A DNA stretch of 64,000 nt from Streptomyces sp. Mut1 (GTDB lineage: Bacteria > Actinomycetota > Actinomycetes > Streptomycetales > Streptomycetaceae): contig NZ_CP120997.1 of assembly GCF_030719295.1 (NCBI RefSeq), positions 2,480,001 through 2,544,000 of the forward strand, in the 5' to 3' direction. Below are positions 7,816 through 16,130 of the stretch, in pieces. The translations under genes and the position numbers were made by a program. The notes beneath the pieces were generated by a model. It was not told the DNA's origin and ran no database searches. It worked only from the letters and a program-made list of their open reading frames with translations. Position 1 is the first letter of the stretch, and the number at the start of each line of letters is the position of its first letter.

Positions 7816-9212
7816 TGACCTTTGCCGCCCTCTCCGTCACCGATCTCCTCAGAGAGGCGGTGGAGCTGGGCGGACATTTCATGGACCCGCGCGGCCGGTG
7901 AGCTGGTGAGCAGTTCCTTGAGCTTTTTGTAGCGCTCGACCGTCTCCGGTGACGTGTCCCCCTCGTACACCCGGGACTCCAGCGCCACGAACTCGGCACG
8001 GCGGCGCTCGGCCTGTTCGGAGTACGGGGTGTCGAGCCCGAAGAGTTCGGAGAGGACCGCGTCGTCGCCGCTGCCGTAGACCACTCGCTCGTACAGGTCC
8101 TCCGACACCACCTCGGGGGCCGCTTCCTCCTCCACACCGGGCAGGCGGATCAGGCCGCCGGGGTCGGCGGCCTGGCAGATGTACGGGCTGTGGGTCGTCA
8201 CGATGAACTGGATGTTGGGGAAGTGTTCGGTCAGCCAGGGGCCGATGCGGCGCTGCCAGGAGACGTGGAGGTGGGCGTCGATCTCATCGATGATCACGAC
8301 ACCGGGCACGGGCAGGAGGCCGGGACTGTGCTCCCCCTCGTCTCCGCTGAACGCGTCGTCGCCGAAGGCATCGTGAATCTGCTTGAGCAGATCGACCACG
8401 AGTGCGGCCACCGTGCGGAATCCGTCGCTCATCTCCCGTAGCGGGTACCGGTGGCCGTCGCGGGTCACCCACAGCCCCTCGGAGTCGACGTCCTCCACCC
8501 GGTAGCCGTCGGGAAGCAGCCCGTGACCGAGAACCGACAGCGCTGCCCGTTTGAGTGCTGCGGCGCCCTCTCGGCCTTCGAGCGCCCGTAGGTGCTGCTC
8601 GATCAGCCAGGCGACTCCTTCGGCCAGTGAGGCGTCTTCGTGGAAGAGGCTGGCCTGTCGGGCCACCGGTCCGGAGGCGAGCATCAGCCGCTGGACCTCG
8701 CCCGATCCTCCGGCCATCCGCCGGAAGGGTCCGTAGGCGGCGCAGAACCAGCCCGCCGGGTTGTCCGCCCAGGGACCGCGTTGTGCGGGGGTGGCGCTCG
8801 TGGCTTCGGGGTTCTGCCTGATGCCTTCCAGTGCCGGCTGCGCGCCCTTGCGGCTGCTCATGTCTTCCGCCGGAGCCGTCCAGCGCAGGCCCGCCCAGAA
8901 GTTGGTCTGGGTGCGCCCGGACGCGCTGAAACGGTCGAAGGCCGCGTCCCTGACGATCTTCGCCTGCGCCGAGCCCTCGACCGCTCCACGCGACATCCAG
9001 TTCTCGAACCCCTGCACGAGTCCCCGCGCGGCGACCGGCCCGCTGAGTGCCAGGGCCAGCGCCCGCAGCAGTGTTGTCTTTCCCGCGCCGTTCCGTCCGG
9101 CGAGGACCGTCCAGCCGGCATGCGTGCCGTCCGGGCGGGTCAGCGTCAGATCGACGGCGCGCGGGCCGTGGAACGACTTGATGTTCTCGACGTACACGCG
9201 GGAGACGTACAT
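7812..9212 (-). CDS. SMC/RecF-like AAA ATPase, probable PtuA of a Septu-like defence pair
   Basis: 466 aa from ATG 9212 (MYVSRVYVENIKSFHG); the longer in-frame extension is Pro/Arg-rich and non-homologous. It has an ABC/SMC-type split ATPase fold: Walker A GRNGAGKTT near residue 40, a signature-like LREMSDGFRT, Walker B VVIIDEIDAHLH, and the H-loop VTTHSP. After the ATPase core comes a ~100-residue charged helical tail (YKKLKELLTSSPA, LHRLSEEIG). Length and architecture suit PtuA. The partner HNH gene overlaps by 4 nt. The AAA_21/OLD-like ATPase of an abortive-infection system is an alternative name for the same architecture. Confidence 0.82.
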   Translation of the reverse strand: MYVSRVYVENIKSFHGPRAVDLTLTRPDGTHAGWTVLAGRNGAGKTTLLRALALALSGPVAARGLVQGFENWMSRGAVEGSAQAKIVRDAAFDRFSASGRTQTNFWAGLRWTAPAEDMSSRKGAQPALEGIRQNPEATSATPAQRGPWADNPAGWFCAAYGPFRRMAGGSGEVQRLMLASGPVARQASLFHEDASLAEGVAWLIEQHLRALEGREGAAALKRAALSVLGHGLLPDGYRVEDVDSEGLWVTRDGHRYPLREMSDGFRTVAALVVDLLKQIHDAFGDDAFSGDEGEHSPGLLPVPGVVIIDEIDAHLHVSWQRRIGPWLTEHFPNIQFIVTTHSPYICQAADPGGLIRLPGVEEEAAPEVVSEDLYERVVYGSGDDAVLSELFGLDTPYSEQAERRRAEFVALESRVYEGDTSPETVERYKKLKELLTSSPAARVHEMSAQLHRLSEEIGDGEGGKGQ

Positions 9213-9553
9213 GAGTAACGGTTCCGTCCGGTGTGGAGGAGCGGGGCAGGCTGTTCCGGTTCCACGTGGGCCGGATCCCGCCGCCCAGCGTCTCGGCGAA
9301 CTCTTCATCGGCCGCGGCTTCACCGAACCGATCTGCCCGGACCTGAGCGGTATGCGGTGATAGAGGGTACCGAAAGCGTGCGGATCACTCGGAGGGCCGA
9401 GTCTACGAGGCATGGGGCTGCCAGGAGCCCTCCGGCCCCGGAAGCACCGGAAGCCCCGGAAGCACCGGAAGGGGCGAGGCCCGGCAGGATGCGTCGGACC
9501 TCGCCCGGCTGCGGGCCGGTCGGTGCTCGTGCACCCGCCCCGGCCCGCCCCGC
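9213..9553. other. Intergenic region with two 18-bp tandem copies
   Basis: 341 bp upstream of the ATPase gene and downstream of the NPP1 gene. It should hold the promoter of the ATPase/HNH pair. Two perfect 18-bp units (CCCCGGAAGCACCGGAAG) lie head to tail at 9436-9471. No gene is supported, and I see no convincing -35/-10. Confidence 0.5.
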
Positions 9554-10339
9554 TCAGCCCGTCGGGTCGAACGGTACGTCCGCCGGGAGTGCCCTCGTCA
9601 GCTGGTCGATGAAGCGGTCGTCCCTGATGCCGATCGTCGCGCTGCCGAAGTCCGCCGACACCAGCTTGTCCCGCAGGCCGTCCGGGTAGCCGTTCCACCC
9701 GATCAGGGGGGCGTAGTGCCAGACGCCGAGGTGGTTCTCCGGGGGTTCGTCGTTGGCGGTGGCCTTGCGGAAGCAGTGGGTGCCGATGCCGTCCTTGTGG
9801 TAGACGACCTTGGGGTGCGCGCCGTCGAAGGGGACGTCGGCCGCCTTGTGGACGGCGAAGCCCCCGTGCTGCGAAGTGGCCACGTACTCGGCCTTGTTGT
9901 CGTGGACCCACACCACGACGTGTTCCCAGTCGTGGCGGTGGCCGCCGAAGACGACGCCGTCCGCCGCCTGGTCCTTCTCGAAGTAGTACGTGTAGAGGAC
10001 GGCGCACCAGTCGTTGTCGCACTTGGAGCGGGAGTAGGTGTTGCTGCTGTTCAGGTCGGACAGGTCCCGGCAGTTGCCGTTCACCGCGCCGCCCAGTTTG
10101 AGACCGGGGGCGATCGTGCCGTCGGGGCCGATCGCGGAGGTGGCGTAGCAGCCGTCCTTGTCGTAGTCCACGGCCGGCTGGAACGTGCGGTCCAGTTCGT
10201 CCGCGTTGCCGGGGAGGGCGGGCGGCGGCTCGGCGTGGGCCATGGCCGCCGCGCCCAGGACGAAGGTGATGGTGGACAGGGCGACGGTCAGGCCGCGGCG
10301 CAGGGTGCGTCCGCGTCGGACAGGGCGTATCTCGGGCAT
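9554..10339 (-). CDS. Secreted Nep1-like protein (NPP1/NLP family)
   Basis: 261 aa with an N-terminal Arg-rich signal peptide (about residues 1-36, ending AMAHAEP). The mature part contains the NLP hallmark heptapeptide GHRHDWE inside DGVVFGGHRHDWEHVVVWV. It also has several cysteines (GNCRDL, SKCDNDWC, GTHCF) and the family's C-terminal LIGWNGYPDGLRDKLVSADFG-type segment. NLPs of plant pathogens bind glycosylinositol phosphorylceramide and lyse dicot membranes; bacterial members are sporadic. A GAAGG ribosome site precedes ATG 10339. The GH76 gene ends only 37 nt upstream, so the two exported proteins are probably co-transcribed. Confidence 0.92.
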   Translation of the reverse strand: MPEIRPVRRGRTLRRGLTVALSTITFVLGAAAMAHAEPPPALPGNADELDRTFQPAVDYDKDGCYATSAIGPDGTIAPGLKLGGAVNGNCRDLSDLNSSNTYSRSKCDNDWCAVLYTYYFEKDQAADGVVFGGHRHDWEHVVVWVHDNKAEYVATSQHGGFAVHKAADVPFDGAHPKVVYHKDGIGTHCFRKATANDEPPENHLGVWHYAPLIGWNGYPDGLRDKLVSADFGSATIGIRDDRFIDQLTRALPADVPFDPTG

Positions 10340-10376
10340 GGTGATTCCTTCGAGTGTGGGGGGAACGAGCAGGGCG

Positions 10377-11864
10377 TCAGCTGTCCTGGGCGGCGTTCAT
10401 CAGGTCGAGTGCGCTGTGCTGGCAGCCGTTGCCGGTGCCGGCGCGCGGGCCGGCCCAGTGGGGGCCGTACTGGTCGAGGCTGTTGCGGTTCTGCGCGTAC
10501 GTGGTGTCGGCCTGCTGGTCGAGGTAGGCGCTGTACGGGTGGTCCGGGAGCGCCTTGTTGAGGAGGCCGAGGCCCCGGACGTACGCGCCCTTGAAGGAGT
10601 CGCCGTTGCTGGTGCAGTCGGTGTCCGGCTCGTAGGGCTCGTGGAGGGTGCCGCCGGGGTTGAGGTAGCCGGAGGACGTGGAGGTGTCGGCGAGGGTGCG
10701 GGCGCTGTCCAGGAGCGATCCGTCGCCGGTGGCCCGGCCGAGTTCGGCGAGGCCGGCGAGGATGACGCCCTGGTTGTACGTCCAGGTGGTGTCGCCGTTG
10801 TTGGAGCAGTCGTCCTTCAGGCCGTCGTTGATCGTGTTGCCGGAGTTGATCAGGCCGCTGGACCTGAACCAGTCCCAGCCGTCCTTCGCGCGGTCCAGAT
10901 AGGTGGTGTCCCCGGCGATCCGGTTGTGCAGGGCGGCGCTGAGCTGGATGTACAGCTCGTTGGTGATGGCGTTCTTGTACGGCTTGTCGGTCGCCCACTG
11001 CACCCCGCCGCCGCACTTGTCCGTCCAGTACGCGGCCATGTGGTCGGCGTCCTTGCGGGCGGTGTCCAGATACCGCTGCTCGCCGGTCAGGTCGTACGCC
11101 GCCACCCAAGCCAGGCCCCACCAGCCGGTGTCGTCCAGGTAGGAGTTGGTGAAGTCGCCGCCCTCGTCGTGGATGAGCTTCTCGTAGGTGGTGGAGACGG
11201 CGTACTGGTAGCTGGGCATGTGGCTGATCCGGATGTTGTCGATCAGCGAGGTGAGCGCGGTGGCCGAGGTCCACCAGCCGGCGAACTTCCCGGTGTTGCG
11301 GTCGTAGTTCATCATCAGGGCCGTCGCCGCGGCCGTGCTCCGGCTGCCGGCGTTCCAGTCGACGCGGGCCCAGTCCGTGCAGGCGATCTCCGCCCGGTCG
11401 CCCGCCTTCCCGCAGGCGCGGAGGGCGCCGATGCCGCCCGTGTTCCAGTCGTCCACGTTGTACATCTGCGACCGCCAGCCGGTCCGGCCGTCGGGGACCG
11501 CGGTGGCGCCGAGCTTGCTGCCGGAGGCCCAGGTGCGGCCGCCGTCGAAGGAGCGGTCCAGCCAGACCTGGTCGCCGCCGGTTCCCCCGTCGATGGAGGC
11601 CCAGCCCATGACATCGTTGTCGGAGAGGTGCAGGGCGATGGAACGCCCGTAGAGGGAGGCGGTGACCGGGACCCGGTCGCCGGTCGCGCTCGCGGGGTCG
11701 AGGGCGTCGCAGTGCTTGTTGCAGAGCTGCGCCGCCGCCGAGGTGTCCGGCGCACCGGCCGCATGGGCGGCGGAGAGCGCGCCGAGGGCCAGCACGGCGG
11801 CGAGGGACGCGGCCAACAGGGCGCGTAGGGCGGGGCGGTGAGGGGAGGGCGGGGCGAGGGGCAT
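10377..11864 (-). CDS. Secreted GH76 family glycoside hydrolase (alpha-1,6-mannanase type)
   Basis: 495 aa. ATG 11864 follows GGAGGA and opens a Sec signal peptide (about residues 1-35, LALGALSAAHAAG). The catalytic domain is an (alpha/alpha)6 barrel with the GH76 pair of aspartates in SYLDDTGWWGLAWV, plus conserved TNELYIQLSAALHNR and WTYNQGVILAGLAELGR. GH76 enzymes cut alpha-1,6-mannan, the backbone of fungal cell-wall mannan and some actinobacterial glycans. About 100 residues between the signal peptide and the catalytic core contain a second, Trp-rich piece (DDWNTGGIGALRACG), perhaps a binding module. The neighbour downstream is the NLP protein. Confidence 0.9.
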   Translation of the reverse strand: MPLAPPSPHRPALRALLAASLAAVLALGALSAAHAAGAPDTSAAAQLCNKHCDALDPASATGDRVPVTASLYGRSIALHLSDNDVMGWASIDGGTGGDQVWLDRSFDGGRTWASGSKLGATAVPDGRTGWRSQMYNVDDWNTGGIGALRACGKAGDRAEIACTDWARVDWNAGSRSTAAATALMMNYDRNTGKFAGWWTSATALTSLIDNIRISHMPSYQYAVSTTYEKLIHDEGGDFTNSYLDDTGWWGLAWVAAYDLTGEQRYLDTARKDADHMAAYWTDKCGGGVQWATDKPYKNAITNELYIQLSAALHNRIAGDTTYLDRAKDGWDWFRSSGLINSGNTINDGLKDDCSNNGDTTWTYNQGVILAGLAELGRATGDGSLLDSARTLADTSTSSGYLNPGGTLHEPYEPDTDCTSNGDSFKGAYVRGLGLLNKALPDHPYSAYLDQQADTTYAQNRNSLDQYGPHWAGPRAGTGNGCQHSALDLMNAAQDS

Positions 11865-11972
11865 CGGGAATCCTCCGGTGGGGCCGATGGAGTGTGGGGG
11901 TGATTCGCCGTCAGCGAAGCGGCAATCCACCCCCTCCGTCAAGAGGGCCCCGGGCCCGCTACCATCCCGGCC

Positions 11973-12785
11973 ATGGGTAGATCGAAGCACCTCATAACAG
12001 CCTTCACGGTCACCGCGGTTGGCGCCGCTCTCCTCACAGGCTGCTCGTCCGACGACCCGGACACGGACGCGGCGGGGCCCGCTGCCTCGTCGCCGGCCGC
12101 GTCCCCCTCCGCGGTCGCGTCCTCCCCCGCACCGCAGGAGAGCGAGGCGACCGAGTACGTGGAGCCGGCCGAGTGCGCGAGCCTGGGACTGGCGTCGGAC
12201 AAGAAGCTCGCCGGCAAGGACCTGGCGGCGTGTGTGACCGCCGCGTTCGCGGCCTACGGCACGGGGACCGAGTACATGCTCAACGCGGACCGGTCGGGCA
12301 CCACCCGGTTCCGGGTCGGGGACGATCCGGCGCTGGCGGGGGACGTCGACGGGGCGGACGGGTCGCGCGCCAAGAACTCGTTCGTCTCGCTGGGCGGCGA
12401 GGAGTGGATCAAGTCCGACGGGGTCTGGGAGAAGAGCGACTCCAAGGAGGCGATGGACGCCGAGCTGGGCGGGAAGTACCGGACGCTCTCCGACCCGCAG
12501 GTCGTCTCGGACATCGTCGGGACGTTCGCGACCTGGAAGGTCGACACCGAGAAGGCCCTGATCTCGCTGGAGAACGGCAAGGACACCCACGCCTGGCGCA
12601 TCACCAACGCGGCGCACTTCGACTACCGGGGCGCGGAGATGACCGAGTACATCCTGTGGATCGAGGACGACGGGACCCCGGTGGGCGCCCAGTCCACCTC
12701 GCACACGGGAGGGGCGCCCAAGACCGTGTCGCAGCACTTCTACGACCTCGGTGAGCCGGTCACCATCGAGGCGCCCGCCATGTAG
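11973..12785 (+). CDS. Putative lipoprotein (LppX/LprG-like fold possible)
   Basis: 270 aa with signal peptide and lipobox LLTGC at about residues 20-24, then an Ala/Pro/Ser linker. The mature domain has the pattern of actinobacterial lipoproteins that monitor or carry lipid (an N-terminal Cys, FVSLGGEEWIKSDGVWEKSD, HAWRITNAAHFDYRG, and a C-terminal TEYILWIEDDGTPV strand). I cannot assign a function. The gene stands alone. A strong hairpin at 12797-12829 separates it from the convergent sugar operon. Confidence 0.8.
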   Translation: MGRSKHLITAFTVTAVGAALLTGCSSDDPDTDAAGPAASSPAASPSAVASSPAPQESEATEYVEPAECASLGLASDKKLAGKDLAACVTAAFAAYGTGTEYMLNADRSGTTRFRVGDDPALAGDVDGADGSRAKNSFVSLGGEEWIKSDGVWEKSDSKEAMDAELGGKYRTLSDPQVVSDIVGTFATWKVDTEKALISLENGKDTHAWRITNAAHFDYRGAEMTEYILWIEDDGTPVGAQSTSHTGGAPKTVSQHFYDLGEPVTIEAPAM

Positions 12786-12796
12786 GGCCGCCCTCC

Positions 12797-12829
12797 CCCG
12801 GGGCCCGGACCGCACAGCCGGGCCCCGGG
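12797..12829. terminator. Strong bidirectional hairpin
   Basis: A perfect 12-bp GC-only stem (CCCGGGGCCCGG and its complement) with a 9-nt loop, between the lipoprotein stop at 12785 and the isomerase stop at 12842. Confidence 0.7.
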
Positions 12830-12841
12830 TGGAGGACGGGT

Positions 12842-13669
12842 TCAGCAGGCGTGCTCCGCGTAGCGGGCGGCCACCTCGGCCACGACCTCGGCGCCGTCGC
12901 GCGCCCACAGCGCCTCGTTGAAGATCTCCACCTCGATCGGGCCGTCGAAGCCGGTCGCCTCCACCGCCGTACGCAGCGCCCTGAAGTCCACGCTGCCGTC
13001 GCCCAGTTGGCCGCGTCCCAGCAGGACGCCCGCCGGGAGCGGGGTGATCCAGTCGGCGAGCTGGAAGGAGTGGACGCGGCCGGTCGCGCCGGCCCTCGCG
13101 ATCTGGGCGGGGGCCCGGTCGTCCCACCAGAGGTGGTACGTGTCGACCACCACGCCGACCTGTTCGGCGGGGAAGCGCTCCGCGAGGTCGAGGGCCTGGG
13201 AGAGCGTCGAGACCACGCACCGGTCCGACGCGAACATCGGGTGCAGCGGCTCGATGGCCAGGCGGACCCCGCGCTCGGCCGCGTAGGGGGCCAGCTCGGC
13301 CAGGGCGTCCGCGATGCGTTCGCGGGCGCCGTACAGGTCCTTGCTGCCCTCCGGCAGGCCGCCCGAGACCAGGACCAGGGTGTCCGTGGCCACGCCCGCC
13401 GCCTCCTCGATCGCGGCGCGGTTGTCGTCCAGGGCGCGGGCCCGTTCCGCCGGGTCGAGGGCGGTGAGGAAGCCGCCCCGGCACAGGCTGGTGACGGAGA
13501 GGCCGTGGTCGGAGAGGAGCCGGGCGGTGCGCTCGACGCCGTACTCCTGGACCGGGGCCCGCCACAGGCCCACCTTGTCGATGCCCGCCTTGGCGCAGCC
13601 CTCGGCCAGCTCGGGCAGCGACCACTGCTTGACGGTCTCCTGGTTGATGGAGAGACGGCCGTCGCTCAT
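12842..13669 (-). CDS. Sugar phosphate isomerase/epimerase family (TIM barrel)
   Basis: 275 aa, an AP-endonuclease-2-like TIM barrel. Features are GIDKVGLWRAPVQEYG near the N-terminus, RLAIEPLHPMFASDR (metal-binding Glu), VVVDTYHLWWDD (Asp/His) and GPIEVEIFNEALW (last metal Glu). It is the third gene of the Gfo/Idh-DUF993 operon: its ATG overlaps the DUF993 stop by 4 nt (ATGA). These proteins isomerise or dehydrate keto-inositols and keto-sugars (IolE/IolI/Hyi type). The presence of a Gfo/Idh dehydrogenase, LacI and a second isomerase suggests catabolism of an inositol- or keto-sugar-like compound. The substrate is unknown. Confidence 0.9.
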   Translation of the reverse strand: MSDGRLSINQETVKQWSLPELAEGCAKAGIDKVGLWRAPVQEYGVERTARLLSDHGLSVTSLCRGGFLTALDPAERARALDDNRAAIEEAAGVATDTLVLVSGGLPEGSKDLYGARERIADALAELAPYAAERGVRLAIEPLHPMFASDRCVVSTLSQALDLAERFPAEQVGVVVDTYHLWWDDRAPAQIARAGATGRVHSFQLADWITPLPAGVLLGRGQLGDGSVDFRALRTAVEATGFDGPIEVEIFNEALWARDGAEVVAEVAARYAEHAC

Positions 13670-14811
13670 CGGGTGCCTCCGTTGACCGTGAGGAACGCGC
13701 GCATCCGGGACTCGGCCAGCTCCGGATCGGGGAACAGGCCCAGCCGGTCGGCGAGTTCGTACGCCTTGGCCAGATGCGGCAGGGAGCGGGCCGACTGGAG
13801 GCCGCCCACCATCGTGAAGTGGTCCTGGTGGCCGGCCAGCCAGGCCAGGAACACCACGCCCGTCTTGTAGAACCGGGTCGGCGCCTTGAAGAGGTGCCGG
13901 GACAACTCGACCGTGGGGTCGAGCAGTTCGCGGAAGCCCTTCGTGTCACCCGTGTCCAGCACCCGTACCGCGTGCGCGGCGAGCGGGCCCAGCGGGTCGA
14001 AGATGCCGAGCAGCGCGTGGCTGAAGCCCCGGTCGTCGCCGGCAATCAGCTCGGGGTAGTTGAAGTCGTCCCCGGTGTAGCAGCGCACCCCGCCCGGCAG
14101 CCGGCGGCGCACGTCGATCTCGCGGTCCGCGTCGAGCAGGGACATCTTGATGCCGTCGACCTTGTCGGGGTGTTCCGCGATGACCTCAAGGAAGGTGTCG
14201 GTGGCCCGGTCGAGGTCGGCGGAGCCCCAGTAGCCTTCGAGGGCCGGGTCGAACATCGGGCCGAGCCAGTGCAGGACGACCGGCTCGGTGGCCTGGCGCA
14301 GCAGGTGGGCGTACGTCTCCAGGTAGTCCTGCGGGCCCTTCGCCGCCGCCGCGAGGGCGCGGGAGGCCATCAGGATGGCCTGGGCGCCGCTCTCCTCCAC
14401 GACGGCGAGCTGCTCCTCGTACGCGGAACGCACCTCGGCGAGGGTGGCCGGGCCCGGGGGCAGCTGGTCCGTGCCGACACCGCAGGCGATCCGGCCGCCG
14501 GCCGACTTCGCCTCGGCTGCCGAGCGGCGGATCAGTTCCTCGGCGCCCGCCCAGTCCAGGCCCATGCCGCGCTGCGCGGTGTCCATCGCCTCGGCGACGC
14601 CCAGGCCGTGCGACCAGAGGTGGCGGCGGAAGGCGAGCGTGGCGTCCCAGTCGACGGCGGCCGGTGAGCCGGGTCCCGCGTCGGCGTACGGGTCGGCGAC
14701 GACATGGGCGGCGGAGAAGACCGTACGGGAGGCGAGCGGCGTCGCGGCCGGGGCCAGGGCGAGCGGGGTGGCCCGGGGTTCGTACGGGCCCTGCGGGAGG
14801 TGGATGGTCAT
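13666..14811 (-). CDS. DUF993 family protein (DapA-like TIM barrel)
   Basis: 381 aa, normal for DUF993. This family belongs to the dihydrodipicolinate-synthase/aldolase superfamily; residues such as VVLHWLGPMFDPALEGYWG, KVDGIKMSLLD (Lys candidate for the Schiff base) and YTGDDFNYPELIAGD fit that fold. RBS GGAGG precedes ATG 14811. It sits between a Gfo/Idh/MocA dehydrogenase and a sugar isomerase in one operon, a set-up repeated in many actinobacteria. I infer an aldol-type or dehydratase step in breakdown of an unusual sugar. Confidence 0.88.
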   Translation of the reverse strand: MTIHLPQGPYEPRATPLALAPAATPLASRTVFSAAHVVADPYADAGPGSPAAVDWDATLAFRRHLWSHGLGVAEAMDTAQRGMGLDWAGAEELIRRSAAEAKSAGGRIACGVGTDQLPPGPATLAEVRSAYEEQLAVVEESGAQAILMASRALAAAAKGPQDYLETYAHLLRQATEPVVLHWLGPMFDPALEGYWGSADLDRATDTFLEVIAEHPDKVDGIKMSLLDADREIDVRRRLPGGVRCYTGDDFNYPELIAGDDRGFSHALLGIFDPLGPLAAHAVRVLDTGDTKGFRELLDPTVELSRHLFKAPTRFYKTGVVFLAWLAGHQDHFTMVGGLQSARSLPHLAKAYELADRLGLFPDPELAESRMRAFLTVNGGTR

Positions 14812-14848
14812 GGGGTTGCCTCCGGTGATCCCTGGGGGAGAGGGCTGG

Positions 14849-16000
14849 TCACAGGGTCAGCTCCGGTACGTCGAGACGGCGGCCCTCCGCGTGGGACTTC
14901 AGGCCCAGCTCGGCGAGCTGCACGCCCCGGGCGCCGGCCATCAGGTCCCAGGTGTAGGGCTCGTCCAGCACGATGTGGCGCAGGAACAGCTCCCACTGGG
15001 CCTTGAAGCCGTTGTCGAAGGCGGCGTTGTCCGGGACCTCCTGCCACTGGTCGCGGAAGGACTCGGTGACCGGGAGGTCCGGGTTCCAGACCGGCTTGGG
15101 GGTGACCGAGCGGTGCTGGACGCGGCAGTTGCGCAGGCCGGCGACGGCGGAGCCGTGCGTGCCGTCGACCTGGAACTCGACCAGCTCGTCGCGGTTGACC
15201 CGGACCGCCCAGGAGGAGTTGATCTGGGCGACGGCGCCGCCCTGGAGCTGGAAGATGCCGTAGGCGGCGTCGTCGGCGGTCGCCGCGTACGGCCTGCCGT
15301 GCTCGTCCCGGCGCTCGGGGATGTGGGTCTGGACGTGGGCCTGGACGGTGGTGACCCGGCCGAACAGCTCGTGCAGCACGTACTCCCAGTGCGGGAACAT
15401 GTCCACGACGATGCCGCCGCCGTCCTGGGCGCGGTAGTTCCAGGAGGGGCGCTGGGCCTCCTGCCAGTCGCCCTCGAAGACCCAGTAGCCGAACTCGCCG
15501 CGCACGGAGAGGATCTCGCCGAAGAAGCCGCCGTCGATGAGGCGCTTCAGCTTCAGCAGGCCCGGCAGGAAGATCTTGTCCTGGACGACGCCGTGCTTGA
15601 TGCCCGCCTCCTGCGCCAGCCGGGCCAGGTCGAGGGCGCCCTCGACGTCCGTGGCGGTGGGCTTCTCGGTGTAGATGTGCTTGCCGGCGGCCACGGCCTT
15701 CTTGATCGCCTCCACCCGGGCCGAGGTGACCTGGGCGTCGAAGTAGATGTCGACGGTCTCGTCCGCGAGCACCGCGTCCAGGTCCGTGGACCACTCCGTC
15801 AGCCCGTGCCGCGCGGCCAGCTCCTCCAGCGCGTGGGCGCGGCGGCCGACGAGGACCGGCTCCGGCCACAGCACCTCGCCGTCGCCGAGGTCGAGGCCGC
15901 CCTGCTCGCGGATCGCGAGGATCGAGCGCACCAGGTGCTGCCGGTATCCCATGCGCCCCGTGACGCCGTTCATGGCGATGCGCACTGTCCTGCGTGTCAC
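14849..16000 (-). CDS. Gfo/Idh/MocA family oxidoreductase
   Basis: 383 aa. GTG 16000 is chosen because GGAGGG lies 7 nt upstream; translation begins VTRRTVRIAMNGVTGRMGY. N-terminal NAD(P)-binding Rossmann segment, then the family motif HIYTEKPTATDVEGA, where EKP carries the catalytic-site lysine, and a C-terminal alpha/beta dimer domain (GGGIVVDMFPHWEYV). It oxidises a sugar or inositol hydroxyl. It is the first gene of the operon and lies divergent from a LacI regulator, with a LacI-type operator just upstream of its start. Confidence 0.92.
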   Translation of the reverse strand: MTRRTVRIAMNGVTGRMGYRQHLVRSILAIREQGGLDLGDGEVLWPEPVLVGRRAHALEELAARHGLTEWSTDLDAVLADETVDIYFDAQVTSARVEAIKKAVAAGKHIYTEKPTATDVEGALDLARLAQEAGIKHGVVQDKIFLPGLLKLKRLIDGGFFGEILSVRGEFGYWVFEGDWQEAQRPSWNYRAQDGGGIVVDMFPHWEYVLHELFGRVTTVQAHVQTHIPERRDEHGRPYAATADDAAYGIFQLQGGAVAQINSSWAVRVNRDELVEFQVDGTHGSAVAGLRNCRVQHRSVTPKPVWNPDLPVTESFRDQWQEVPDNAAFDNGFKAQWELFLRHIVLDEPYTWDLMAGARGVQLAELGLKSHAEGRRLDVPELTL

Positions 16001-16023
16001 GAAAGTTCCCTCCGTACAGCCGT

Positions 16024-16037
16024 AGCAAGCGCTTTCT
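16024..16037. promoter_or_regulatory. LacI-family operator
   Basis: AGCAAGCGCTTTCT, with the palindromic core AAGCGCTT at 16027-16034, is a textbook LacI/CcpA-family site. It lies 24-37 nt upstream of the Gfo/Idh start and 94 nt upstream of the divergent lacI-type gene. Confidence 0.75.
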
Positions 16038-16130
16038 ATTCGGGATGACGCTAGCCTGCCGACAGCGGCCCGGACAAGAGGGGGCGCCCTGATTGGTCCC
16101 GGCCCCCTCACCACTCCACGGAGGAATGCG

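Noticed and set aside
7057..9553. Retron-associated ATPase/HNH module
   Set aside because: No reverse transcriptase frame and no msr/msd-like inverted repeats in the flanks.
10377..14045. A 1222-codon minus-strand open frame across several genes
   Set aside because: Only its last 495 codons (GH76) are a real protein; the rest is the shadow of the isomerase and DUF993 genes in another frame.
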